Below are positions 8,630-17,154 of a stretch of DNA of 64,000 nt, one piece after another. Origin of the DNA: Deferribacteres bacterium (GTDB lineage Bacteria; Zhuqueibacterota; Zhuqueibacteria; Zhuqueibacterales; Geothermadaptataceae); assembly GCA_020633655.1 (NCBI GenBank), contig JACKDF010000002.1:509179-573178 (forward strand), written 5' to 3'. Positions within the stretch are counted from its first letter, which is position 1, and every line of letters begins with the position of its first letter. A program made the translations under genes and the position numbers. The notes beneath the pieces are model-generated. The model had not been told where the DNA came from. It saw nothing but the letters and a program-made list of their open reading frames with translations, and ran no database searches.

Positions 8630-9783
8630 TTTGTATCTTCTCCAAATTGTTTTAGGAAATTGGTTGCTGTTTTTTCGATTGTAAAATTTTGTTCAGCGAA
8701 AATTTGTATCTCTTGACATTGGTTTTGGTATTCTTTTTCATCCGTAAAGCTGAGAAGCAGATCTGACATGGTATCAATAGAATAGCAAACAAATCCAAGG
8801 TTATGCTTTTTAATTAAACTATCGGGATCACAGGAGAGTGTCAGGACAGGGATGCCACGTAACCATGCCTGGATGTAGGTGTTAGGGAAACCTTCTTTTT
8901 CAGATGTATTTACGAAAAATTGGGCATCATCAAACCATTTCAAGTTTTCTTCAAATGGAATCTTCCCCTTCCACTCCACATTACAATCCATTTTACTCAA
9001 TTGATCTTTTACTGGAATATACCCAGGCTTATCCCCTAATAGAACAAATCGATAGCTGGAGTTGCTTAATTGATTGGCCAATTGGATGAACTTTTCTGGG
9101 TGTTTGTTTTCTCCAAGATTTCCTGCCCAAAGCACGATTTTATTAGCGAATTTCTTTGTTGAATTTAATGAGATTGAAGCGCGTTGGTGTCCTGAGCGCA
9201 GTAGCGAACTTTCCTTGCCAAATTCATCTTTGAGATGTTTTTTTTGGATTTCATTAAGAACAAATGCATGCGACACATATTTCATTCCGTAATGGCGAAG
9301 TAAATCAATGAGAGTTGCGTTGGGTAGATACAACAGGCTCGCGATTCGCCTTGGGCGTGTTTTTTTTGAAAACCCTGAAAAAATTTTACGAATGTGCAAC
9401 CATCGAAACGGACTCTCATTATCGGTACAAAACCAAACAAAGGGAATAGCATTCTTCGATGCATAATAACCAATTACTCCAGTGTCAGCATTGCTGATTC
9501 TTTGTATGAGAATATCTGGATTAATATGTTTTATTGAATTGAAAATTGCGAAAAAATTGAGCCACGGAAATTTTATTCGATAAGGTAGCCAATAAATGGC
9601 GATTCTTTCAATTACTTGTACAGATTTATCTTTGCCAGATAGACTTTGTGCAAGATAACTAATATTATAGCCACGTATAGATAATTCCTGAGCCAAAAGC
9701 CAGGATTGTACTTCAGCGCCTCCTCCCTTTTCGGACATGTGATATGGCATCACGAAACATATTTTGCTCCCAGGTTTAAGCAT
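8626..9783 (-). CDS. Glycosyltransferase, GT4 family
   Basis: An upstream in-frame ATG exists (9885), but I place the start at 9781-9783, where ATG overlaps the stop of the flippase gene as TAATG and the protein begins with the expected beta strand KICFVMPYHMSEKGGGAEVQ. The C-terminal GT-B domain shows NKIVLWAGNLGENKHPEKFIQL, RFVLLGDKPGY and FVNTSEKEGFPNTYIQAWLRGIPVLTL. The NTS-EGFPN segment takes the place of the usual donor-site acidic motif. About 385 residues. It is the second gene after the flippase and is coupled on both sides, so it belongs to one polysaccharide assembly operon. Confidence 0.88.
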   Translation of the reverse strand: MLKPGSKICFVMPYHMSEKGGGAEVQSWLLAQELSIRGYNISYLAQSLSGKDKSVQVIERIAIYWLPYRIKFPWLNFFAIFNSIKHINPDILIQRISNADTGVIGYYASKNAIPFVWFCTDNESPFRWLHIRKIFSGFSKKTRPRRIASLLYLPNATLIDLLRHYGMKYVSHAFVLNEIQKKHLKDEFGKESSLLRSGHQRASISLNSTKKFANKIVLWAGNLGENKHPEKFIQLANQLSNSSYRFVLLGDKPGYIPVKDQLSKMDCNVEWKGKIPFEENLKWFDDAQFFVNTSEKEGFPNTYIQAWLRGIPVLTLSCDPDSLIKKHNLGFVCYSIDTMSDLLLSFTDEKEYQNQCQEIQIFAEQNFTIEKTATNFLKQFGEDTN

Positions 9784-11249
9784 TAGACTTGCCACCCAGG
9801 TATGTATTTTCCAATTCCAAGTAAATTGAGATTCTTTTTTTCGGTACGACCTGCAAATAAGTAAAAAGCACCGGTGTATACGCATCCTGCGATCATCAGT
9901 GAAATAATAAGTTCAAAAATATTCGACCATTGATATCTACTGAAAAATCCTGTACTCATTTTGGATATTACTGCAGTAAAAATAGTTGCGACTACCGGAA
10001 CTCGAAAAGCATGTAGAATGTGATGAAAATTGGTATTAAGCTTTCTGTTTAAATTAATTTGGTAAACTATAAATGTTATGAACTGTGCAAAAGAATATGC
10101 GAATGCAATCCAACGAAGATCTTCGAAATTGGCTGCTGTACCTACAAGAATTGAAAGTGTAACAGCCTGAAAAACTTCAATTGTGAATATACTTTTTGAG
10201 TGCCCAAGTGCGAGCAAGGTCGTATTTGTCAAATTTAATAATCCACGAGCAATGCCCATAAGCGTGAGAAAAGGGAGAACTTGTGCTGCTTCCGTCCAAT
10301 TTTCTCCATAAATTGTGAATATAAGACTATCCGCAAAGATGGCCATGATAACAAGGAAGGGTAAGAGCAGTGATGAGAGTACCCATAGATTGACGTAGTA
10401 GGTAGTTCTAAATTTTCCCAAATCATCCTGCAAGCGTGCGTACGTTGGGTACAAGACTTTTGAGAAAAGAACCTTAACCTGTTCAGAAGGAAGAACTGCA
10501 AGATTGAATGCTATTGTATAAATTCCCAGAGCGGTCGCTCCAAAAAATTTTCCTATGATGATGAAATCGATATTTTGAATTAAGAAAACGAAAATTTTTG
10601 AGAAAGTATAGTAACTACTAAAAGAAAATAAAGGACGGACTTCATTAAATTTGAATCGCAGCTTTGGGAACCAGCCAGTAAAGTTCCATGCGAGTACCGA
10701 TGTGCACACGGCTGTCGCGGCTAAACGGGCCATGAGACTGAATGTGCCTGCTCCATTTAACGCGAATGCAATGCCAACTAGATTTGCAACAACTAGTGCA
10801 GATGATTCAATGATGGCAATTTTTTTAAACAGTAATTCTTTGTTCAGTAATCCCATGTGTAAACTTGCGAAGGAATCTACAATGAGCAATGTAGCAAAGA
10901 TAAGTACAATAGGTATGAGTTCGCTTTCATTGTAGAACCAGGCTGCAAAAGGGGCAAGTGAAGCTAAGATGATAGAGAGGAACAGACTGATTAGCAGATT
11001 AAAAGAGAAAGCACTGGATAATAGTTCCTTCGAAAGCTCCTTTTCACGTATGATTGCCCAGGATAGCCCTGCTCCGTTGAATATGCGTATCATTCGGCTG
11101 AAGACAATAGCCATTGAGACGATCCCGAAATGTTCCGGTAATAAAATTCGGGCAAGAATTGCCGTGAAAATTATATGCGATAACCGGTTGAAAACCTGAG
11201 ATAAAGTTATCCACAGAAAACCATTTTTTGCTTGTTTAATCAATCCCAT
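9783..11249 (-). CDS. Polysaccharide flippase, Wzx/MOP superfamily
   Basis: The 488-residue protein is almost entirely hydrophobic, with roughly 12-14 membrane segments, and starts with the family pattern GFLWITLSQVFNRLSHIIFTAILARILLPEHFGIVSMA. This is the RfbX/Wzx-like lipopolysaccharide translocase layout (MOP superfamily). It flips undecaprenyl-diphosphate oligosaccharides across the inner membrane. It is the first gene of the minus-strand cluster with three GT4 enzymes and an asparagine-synthase-like enzyme, which supports a Wzx role. A Wzy polymerase and the initiating phosphoglycosyltransferase are not in the window. The ribosome-binding site is weak. Confidence 0.92.
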   Translation of the reverse strand: MGLIKQAKNGFLWITLSQVFNRLSHIIFTAILARILLPEHFGIVSMAIVFSRMIRIFNGAGLSWAIIREKELSKELLSSAFSFNLLISLFLSIILASLAPFAAWFYNESELIPIVLIFATLLIVDSFASLHMGLLNKELLFKKIAIIESSALVVANLVGIAFALNGAGTFSLMARLAATAVCTSVLAWNFTGWFPKLRFKFNEVRPLFSFSSYYTFSKIFVFLIQNIDFIIIGKFFGATALGIYTIAFNLAVLPSEQVKVLFSKVLYPTYARLQDDLGKFRTTYYVNLWVLSSLLLPFLVIMAIFADSLIFTIYGENWTEAAQVLPFLTLMGIARGLLNLTNTTLLALGHSKSIFTIEVFQAVTLSILVGTAANFEDLRWIAFAYSFAQFITFIVYQINLNRKLNTNFHHILHAFRVPVVATIFTAVISKMSTGFFSRYQWSNIFELIISLMIAGCVYTGAFYLFAGRTEKKNLNLLGIGKYIPGWQV

Positions 11250-11553
11250 TTTTCAATTTGAACGAAAACGAGTAATAGATTATTGAATCATTTATAAGCT
11301 ATGAATAAATATGGGATCTAGTATCCAACCACTTTGGGAGAAAGCATTGTATTCTGATGTCCCGGATTCCAATCATTAAACTTAATTACTTCGTTTGTTG
11401 TCACCTTGCAGAAAGCATTGTTGATTTGTTTCTGAAGGTGTTATTTTTCCGTTTTAATTAATGGTGGAATTTTTAAGTTAGCTCAGTTTTTTAAGTCATA
11501 ATTCATCCTATTAAATACGAAGTTTTCGAACGAGTTTTAACCTTGGAGCAGAG
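11250..11553. promoter_or_regulatory. Divergent intergenic region with a 12-bp direct repeat
   Basis: This AT-rich 304-bp gap separates the minus-strand polysaccharide cluster from the plus-strand oxidase gene, so promoters for both should lie here. The only structure I see is a direct repeat AGAAAGCATTGT at 11339-11350 and 11410-11421, 71 bp apart (about seven helical turns), which could be a pair of operator half-sites. No convincing -35/-10 pair was assigned. Confidence 0.35.
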
Positions 11554-12816
11554 ATGCCTACGAAATACGATGTCGCTGTCATTGGCGGTGGTGCTGTTGG
11601 ACTTTGTGCTGCTTATTATTTGCAAAAATCCGGGAAAAGCGTTGTCGTAGTCGATAAATCCGTACCGGGAACTGCGGATCAGAGTTCCTATGCGAATGCC
11701 GGTTATGTCGCACCGAGTCACATCATCCCTTTGGCCTCACCGGGTATCGTTTCCAAAGGCTTGCGCTGGATGATGAATCCTGACAGCCCTTTTTACATCC
11801 ATCCGCGTCTTGAGTGGCAACTCGTGAAGTGGATGTGGACTTTCTGGCGTTCGGCAAATCCGAAAACCGTGGAGCGCGCGATTCCCATTTTAGCGGCTTT
11901 ATGCAATGAATCCGCTCGACAATACGATGTGTTGGCCAATGATCAAAATATTGGTGAATTTGGCCTCGAGAAACGCGGTTTGCTCATGCTTTATAATACG
12001 GAAAAAGCTTTTCAGGCAGATCATAAGGTCGCAGAAACTGCAATTAAGGCTGGAGTCCCGACAAAACTGCTCTCACCGCAGGAAATTCAGGAAACAGAAC
12101 CAGCTTATGAAACTCCAGCCGTGGGAGCGATTTATTATACCGATGACTGGCATATTTCGCCTTCGGCTTTTTGCGGACAACTTTTTAGCGCATTGCAAAA
12201 ATCCGGAGTGGATTTCCATCCCCAAAATAAAACTCTCAAGTTCGATCGTGAAAATGGAAAAATTAGGGCAATGCACATCGATTCCGGGGAAATTCGTGCT
12301 CAGGAGTTTGTCCTTGCTGCAGGCTCGTGGACAACAGAAATTGCAAAAACGCTGGGTCTCACGCTGGCTATTCAAGCAGGAAAAGGTTATTCTGTAACGG
12401 TACAAAGTTCGCAATCCTCCGCGAAAGTTCCGGCTATTCTCACAGAAAGAAAAGTTGCGGTTACCCCCTATGGTGATAAAATACGCTTTGCCGGAACTCT
12501 GGAATTTAACGGGCTCAATATGGAAATAAATCAACGTCGTGTTCGGGCAATTTTAAGTGCTGTTTCCCAATACCTGCCGAATTTTGATTTGTCGGAAGCC
12601 TATCAAACCCAGGCCTGGGCTGGTTTGCGCCCTTGCACACCCGATGGTATGCCCTTGGTTGGCCGGACAAAGCGTTTTTCGAACTTAACACTCGCCGCAG
12701 GGCATGCAATGGTTGGCATCACGCTGGCTCCGGTGACAGGGAAGTTGGTTAATGAAATAATCAATGGTGAAAAGCCGTGCGTCGAGACGGAGCTTTTGCA
12801 GCCGGACCGATTTTAA
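11554..12816 (+). CDS. FAD-dependent oxidoreductase, D-amino acid dehydrogenase (DadA-like)
   Basis: The 420-residue DAO-family flavoprotein begins with the FAD-binding motif VAVIGGGAVGLCAAYYLQKSG at residues 8-28 and ends with the conserved C-terminal AGHAMVGITLAPVTGKLV. The middle resembles DadA (SYANAGYVAPSHIIPLASPG near residue 50). DadA oxidises D-amino acids and passes electrons to the quinone pool at the inner membrane. A GGAG box precedes the ATG. It is followed 45 bp later by slyX and a pqiA-like gene on the same strand. Glycine or proline oxidase-like specificity is possible because the family is hard to separate by sequence. Confidence 0.88.
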   Translation: MPTKYDVAVIGGGAVGLCAAYYLQKSGKSVVVVDKSVPGTADQSSYANAGYVAPSHIIPLASPGIVSKGLRWMMNPDSPFYIHPRLEWQLVKWMWTFWRSANPKTVERAIPILAALCNESARQYDVLANDQNIGEFGLEKRGLLMLYNTEKAFQADHKVAETAIKAGVPTKLLSPQEIQETEPAYETPAVGAIYYTDDWHISPSAFCGQLFSALQKSGVDFHPQNKTLKFDRENGKIRAMHIDSGEIRAQEFVLAAGSWTTEIAKTLGLTLAIQAGKGYSVTVQSSQSSAKVPAILTERKVAVTPYGDKIRFAGTLEFNGLNMEINQRRVRAILSAVSQYLPNFDLSEAYQTQAWAGLRPCTPDGMPLVGRTKRFSNLTLAAGHAMVGITLAPVTGKLVNEIINGEKPCVETELLQPDRF

Positions 12817-12860
12817 TGGTAAAGGTCTGTGTTCAGTACCGACTGTAAAGGAACAAAAAA

Positions 12861-13061
12861 ATGGAAAACCGCTTCACAGAACTCGAAACCAAAGTGGCCT
12901 ACCTCGAAAATACAATTGATGAGTTGGACAGTGTCGTCACAAAGCAGCAGGATCAAATCGACAAGCTGCAAGGGCAGATGCTGAAAATTCTTGCGGAAAT
13001 AAGGCCGCTGCTTTCTCAGGTAAGGGATAGAAACGACGAAACACCACCGCCACACTATTAA
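12861..13061 (+). CDS. slyX: SlyX family protein
   Basis: The 66-residue acidic protein is predicted to be a single coiled coil (ENRFTELETKVAYLENTIDELDSVVTKQQDQI) with a short proline/histidine tail PPPHY. Length, heptad pattern and the -PPPHY end match the SlyX family of proteobacteria, whose biochemical role is unsettled. An AAAGGAA box lies before the ATG. It sits between the oxidase gene and the PqiA-like gene with short gaps, so it is probably co-transcribed with them. Confidence 0.85.
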   Translation: MENRFTELETKVAYLENTIDELDSVVTKQQDQIDKLQGQMLKILAEIRPLLSQVRDRNDETPPPHY

Positions 13062-13086
13062 CCCGATTCAATCCGGAGGAAATTCT

Positions 13087-13593
13087 TTGGGACATCCGAA
13101 AACACGAAATCTCATCGCGACCGGTTTGATTATCCTGTCATTCATTATTCTTATTCCTGGTCTCGTTTTAGATTTGATTACGATCACAGCGACCTTCAAT
13201 TTAATGGGGAATAAAATACAACTATATAATGAAACGCGCAGTATTCTGCAAACGGTAGATAATCTTTATGAAACCGGAAGTTCATTTGTCGCCGGATTAA
13301 TTCTGCTTTTTAGTGTCATTGTTCCGTTTGTAAAAGGAGTCCTGTTACTGATTGTCCTGCGGATGAAGTCTGCTGGACAACGTTATAGGATTTATTCTTT
13401 TGTGCGCAATATCAGTAAATGGTCGATGGCAGATGTCTTTGTCATGGGCGTTTTCGTAGCATTTATGACAGCGAGAGCAAGTGACTTACTCGATGCCTCC
13501 CTGGGTGATGGATTCTATTTTTTTACAGCTTATTGCCTGGTTTCGCTTATTGCATTGCAGTTTATGCTTGTTGAACCTGCGGCTGATCAATGA
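13087..13593 (+). CDS. Paraquat-inducible protein A (PqiA)-like membrane protein
   Basis: The 168-residue protein has four predicted membrane helices and the PqiA-domain signature: a periplasmic loop after helix one, then GSSFVAGLILLFSVIVPFVKGVLLLIVL, then NISKWSMADVFVMGVFVAFM. Classical PqiA carries two such domains and zinc ribbons. This is a single-domain short form with no Cys pairs. PqiA partners with MCE proteins in lipid transport between the membranes in E. coli; no MCE gene is visible here. It starts with TTG (13087-13089) behind a strong GGAGGAAATTC box. Confidence 0.82.
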   Translation: MGHPKTRNLIATGLIILSFIILIPGLVLDLITITATFNLMGNKIQLYNETRSILQTVDNLYETGSSFVAGLILLFSVIVPFVKGVLLLIVLRMKSAGQRYRIYSFVRNISKWSMADVFVMGVFVAFMTARASDLLDASLGDGFYFFTAYCLVSLIALQFMLVEPAADQ

Positions 13594-13849
13594 TGGGGGT
13601 GTTTCATTAATTCAATTTGGTGAAAAAGATTGAAAAAGTTCGGAGTAAAGGCTTTAGCCTTTTTCAGTCTGAGTGAAAATCTCCACGATACCGAAGTCTC
13701 CATAATGAACATGTTTACATAGATGAAATGAAAATTCGAACTTGAGACTTCAAAAAACCAGAAAAATAGTTTTTCGTATTTCGTATAAACCAACCTGAAT
13801 GTGTTTCCAGTGAAAATCCAAAAATGTGACGGAAAATGCTGGAGGAAAA

Positions 13850-15031
13850 ATGAAAAACATCATTCTTTTTTTGCTCATTGTGCTATGGGCATCGCCACTA
13901 TTCGCAGTTGAAGAAGGGGAAACCGGGAACTACAGTTCCTTCAAATTGGCGGGATTGCCAAACCTGAATTACAATTCCGATGATGGTTTCGGATACGGTG
14001 CCCGACTCGATTATTTTCGCTATGGTGAGGGTGGTTATTCCCCCTATTATTACCTCGTTGACGTGCAACTTTTTGCCACAACAGGTGGAAAACGTGAATT
14101 CTGGATTTTTTTCGATAGCCCGTTCATGTTGAGAAACAACCAGCGACTTACCGCAGAATTGCGCTATGCAAAATTCAACTTTGCCCCATTTTTTGGTCTT
14201 GGTCTGAAGGTGGAATACAATGAAAATTTAAAAGATGAAGATCATCCGGATTTTATCAATGAAGATTATTATACCTTCAATCGTGTGCGCACCAGTGCCC
14301 GTATTGATTATCAGAGACCGTGGTTGCAGGCAAAGGTTCTTGCAGGACTCAATTTAAATTACACCACAGTTGATCTTAACGAGGGTCCGACCTTGCTGGC
14401 TCTATCCAGTGAACTTATTCCTGCGGATGGTGAATTCACCAATGCGTTGCGATTCGGCCTGATCTATGATAGTCGTGATTTTGAGCCAGCGCCTGAGCAT
14501 GGCCTCTGGAGCGAACTTCTTTATGAGTACAGTGATAAATTTGTTGGCAGTGATTACACTTTCTCGCGAATTACGCTTAGCCACAGGCACTATCTTTCTT
14601 TATTGAAAAATGTCGTTTTTGCCCAACGCTTTGTGTACAGCAAAGCCTGGGGCGATTTGCCGTTTTTCGAACGGGAATTCATGAGCGGTTCTTTTCGCAT
14701 CGAAGAAGCGGGGGGAGGGGCAAAAAGCATTCGTGGTGTATTAAAGAACCGTCTCATTGGCCGGGAGTGGCTTTTGGCGAACAGTGAGTTACGTTATAAA
14801 TTCTTTGCATTCAGTGCATTGAAGCAAGATTTTGAGTTAAGTCTGAGTGCCTTTTATGATTTCGGGGGTGCCTGGGAAGAAAATGAGATGAAGTCGGTTA
14901 ATGGCTTGATGGCAGGACGTGGGGCTGGACTACACGTCGCATGGAATAAAAATTTTATTCTCAGTATCGATGCTGCAAAGGGAGATGAAGTTGGTTTGGG
15001 ACTTTATATCGGCCTGGGTTATTTATACTAA
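13850..15031 (+). CDS. Outer-membrane beta-barrel protein, Omp85/surface antigen (D15)-like
   Basis: I place the start at ATG 13850, right after the GGAGGAAAA box, rather than at the in-frame ATG 13826. This gives a Sec signal peptide (KNIILFLLIVLWASPLFA) and a mature protein of about 375 residues. Alternating aromatic/polar strands, a D15-type segment near residue 213 (YDSRDFEPAPEHGLWSELLYEYS) and the terminal GLGYLY fit a BamA-type 16-strand barrel without POTRA domains. POTRA-less D15 barrels of this size are known but poorly characterised. It probably sits in the outer membrane. The 255-bp gap upstream shows no clear structure. Confidence 0.82.
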   Translation: MKNIILFLLIVLWASPLFAVEEGETGNYSSFKLAGLPNLNYNSDDGFGYGARLDYFRYGEGGYSPYYYLVDVQLFATTGGKREFWIFFDSPFMLRNNQRLTAELRYAKFNFAPFFGLGLKVEYNENLKDEDHPDFINEDYYTFNRVRTSARIDYQRPWLQAKVLAGLNLNYTTVDLNEGPTLLALSSELIPADGEFTNALRFGLIYDSRDFEPAPEHGLWSELLYEYSDKFVGSDYTFSRITLSHRHYLSLLKNVVFAQRFVYSKAWGDLPFFEREFMSGSFRIEEAGGGAKSIRGVLKNRLIGREWLLANSELRYKFFAFSALKQDFELSLSAFYDFGGAWEENEMKSVNGLMAGRGAGLHVAWNKNFILSIDAAKGDEVGLGLYIGLGYLY

Positions 15032-15040
15032 CTAAGTATG

Positions 15041-15110
15041 ATGCGATGTGCTTTGTATTTTCTATCTGCGATAAGCAAATCACAGACAAAAAATGCAGAG
15101 CGCATCGCAT
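15041..15110 (+). repeat. 20-nt inverted repeat between convergent genes (possible terminator or processing hairpin)
   Basis: The arms 15041-15060 (ATGCGATGTGCTTTGTATTT) and 15091-15110 are complementary except for three positions. All three would be G-U pairs in the plus-strand RNA, so the plus-strand transcript can form an unbroken 20-bp stem with a 30-nt loop. On the minus strand these become A-C mismatches, so the hairpin favours the barrel transcript. It lies between the stop of the barrel gene and the stop of the symporter gene. No T-tract follows directly. Confidence 0.6.
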
Positions 15111-15135
15111 AGTTTAATAAAATTCCCTTTTAAAC

Positions 15136-16557
15136 TTAGAAGAGAACGATGTTAAAGAATTTTTCTAAAACAGTATTCATAAATATGAAAAAGATGATAA
15201 ACGGGCAGATATAGATCATAAAACTGATCCATTTATCCAAAAGTGATCCGCTGTACCCTTCTCTTCCCACACTGATTTCCTTACTCAAATTATGAGTCTT
15301 CCATCGAAACGCCGCAAAGGCCGTGAGCAAAAAACCACCCAGTGGCAAAAGCATTTCAAAAAAAACATCGGCGATGAAGGAAAGGAAATCCTTTTGTACA
15401 CCACTTGGGTAGGTAATAAAATTTGTAAAAAATTCACTTGCCCCATTCGCCAGAATTGACCCAATTGAAATTATGAAAATTACAATACCGACGGTGATCG
15501 CTGCTTTCTTACGCACTATTTTTCGTTCATCAACGACATAAGAAGTGGGAACTTCCAAAAGCGATATGGTTGAAGTAAGCGCTGCAAAACTAATCAGCAA
15601 AAAGAAAAATGCGGCTAGAAATGATGCGAAAAAATAACCAACATCATTGGACAAATTCATAAATACTTTTGGCAGAAAGACAAAAATCAATCCAGGGCCG
15701 GCCTGAATGGTTTCCGAAGTGGTATCCGGCGCCAAAGTAAAAATTGCCGGAATGATGAGCAATCCTGCTAGAAATGCGATGGATGAATCAAAGACTGTAA
15801 CGATAAAACCGGAAGAGATAATATCATCTTTTCGGCTAACATAACTTCCGTAGGTGATGAGCGCGCCCATACCAAGTGAAAGAGAGAAGAACGCCTGACT
15901 CAAAGCAGAATTGATGACCGGTATTGTTATTTTTGAAAAATTGGGAATGAGGTAAAACGCAAGGCCTCTGCCTGCGTTTTCCAGTGTCATGACATAGATT
16001 ATCAGGGCAAGAAGCATGAATAGCAAAGCTGGCATGAGCAAGCGTGCCCAGCGTTCAATACCGTCTTTAATTCCTCCGACGACAATGCCAATAGTTGCCA
16101 GCATGAAAAGGCCGGTATAAATTAGATTTTTCCAGGGATTGGCAACGAAATTGGTAAACTCACCATCCATTGCCAAACGATCGAGTCCGCCGGCGAGTAC
16201 TTCTATAAAATAGCCAAATACCCATCCGGCTATAACGACATAAAATGACAGGATCATGAAACCGCCTGTAATACCAAGTCCACCCACAAGAAACCATTGT
16301 GAGTTTGGCGCCAATTCCTTAAAAGCTCCCACGGGGTTTTTCGCAGTACGCCGGCCAATTGCGATTTCTGTCATCACGACGGGGAAACATACGATGAAGG
16401 TGAGAAGCAGATAGACCAGCACAAAGGCTGCACCACCGTTTTTTGCAGTCATGATCGGGAATCCCCAAATATTTCCCAATCCAATCGCTGATCCAGCAGC
16501 CGCCAGAATAAATCCAAAGCGCGAGCTCCATTCACCACGTGCCTGATTCATGAACAA
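15136..16557 (-). CDS. Neurotransmitter:sodium symporter (SNF/NSS) family transporter
   Basis: The 473-residue protein has about 11-12 membrane helices and the family's unwound first helix near residue 20 (GFILAAAGSAIGLGNIWGFP), where sodium and substrate bind. Helix 6 carries the SLSLGMGALITYGSYV motif. Bacterial NSS proteins of this length (LeuT/MhsT type) take up amino acids with sodium. The first helix retains the residues expected in active transporters. The gene is monocistronic and convergent with the barrel gene. The substrate is most likely a neutral amino acid, which is inference. Confidence 0.93.
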   Translation of the reverse strand: MFMNQARGEWSSRFGFILAAAGSAIGLGNIWGFPIMTAKNGGAAFVLVYLLLTFIVCFPVVMTEIAIGRRTAKNPVGAFKELAPNSQWFLVGGLGITGGFMILSFYVVIAGWVFGYFIEVLAGGLDRLAMDGEFTNFVANPWKNLIYTGLFMLATIGIVVGGIKDGIERWARLLMPALLFMLLALIIYVMTLENAGRGLAFYLIPNFSKITIPVINSALSQAFFSLSLGMGALITYGSYVSRKDDIISSGFIVTVFDSSIAFLAGLLIIPAIFTLAPDTTSETIQAGPGLIFVFLPKVFMNLSNDVGYFFASFLAAFFFLLISFAALTSTISLLEVPTSYVVDERKIVRKKAAITVGIVIFIISIGSILANGASEFFTNFITYPSGVQKDFLSFIADVFFEMLLPLGGFLLTAFAAFRWKTHNLSKEISVGREGYSGSLLDKWISFMIYICPFIIFFIFMNTVLEKFFNIVLF

Positions 16558-16913
16558 TCCTCCCGGTAAACTTTTTTTTCTTTATGCAGTTTGTATAATT
16601 CAGCTAAAAATTCAAGGTGTGCATAATAAGAATTGCGTAACGGGTTTGCAAGAAAATTTTAATTTTTACCGGTTTGGCATGAAATTGGTTTATAATTTAA
16701 ATAATATTTTTTTACAGTGAAGCATGAAAAATCTACACAATCTTGATAAAATTTATGTAATTTTTATGTGAGGATGGTGCATCATGTGCCTAATTAGGAC
16801 GATAGATGCATCCAAAGACGAGAGCCACTCTGTCAGTGACTCTCTTTTGAGCAGATGAATACAGCCGGCAGATAATGGACTGAGCTGCAGGCTGGATTTA
16901 GAATGGAGGCGAA
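16558..16913. promoter_or_regulatory. Divergent intergenic region with a hairpin and T-tract ahead of a small gene
   Basis: The left part (16558-16780) is AT-rich and should hold the symporter promoter. At 16820-16846 a stem AGAG-C-CACT/AGTG-A-CTCT with loop CTGTC is followed by TCTTTT on the plus strand. This looks like a weak terminator or attenuator about 65 bp before the small CXXC gene. Its start codon at 16914 is preceded by a good GGAGG box. Otherwise nothing was recognised. Confidence 0.4.
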
Positions 16914-17138
16914 ATGGACATTTCAATTCACGAAAACACTTCGGATACACATCATCCGTGCAAATCGATACGAAACGGGGACTGGATCGTTTTTACCTGT
17001 CCCCTCTGCCCGGATTATGAACGGCGCGTCAACTGGCGCACAAAAGAATTGACCGTCAAGGGAAGCAAAGCTGAGATCCAGCACAGCGGTGACTATATTC
17101 CCGACGAATATAAACACGCTTTTACGGCAATGAATTAG
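16914..17138 (+). CDS. Small CxxC protein of unknown function
   Basis: The 74-residue product is not recognised. It has a histidine-rich N-terminal part (HENTSDTHHPC), then FTCPLCPDYERRVNWRTKELTV and a tail resembling HSGDYIPDEYKHAF. CPLCP could be half of a zinc-binding site together with an upstream Cys/His pair. A GGAGG box six bases before ATG supports translation. It lies convergent with the coiled-coil gene at 17155 and near the SARP regulator, so it may belong to that module. No function is assigned. Confidence 0.6.
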   Translation: MDISIHENTSDTHHPCKSIRNGDWIVFTCPLCPDYERRVNWRTKELTVKGSKAEIQHSGDYIPDEYKHAFTAMN

Positions 17139-17154
17139 CATGTAAAATAGGGCG

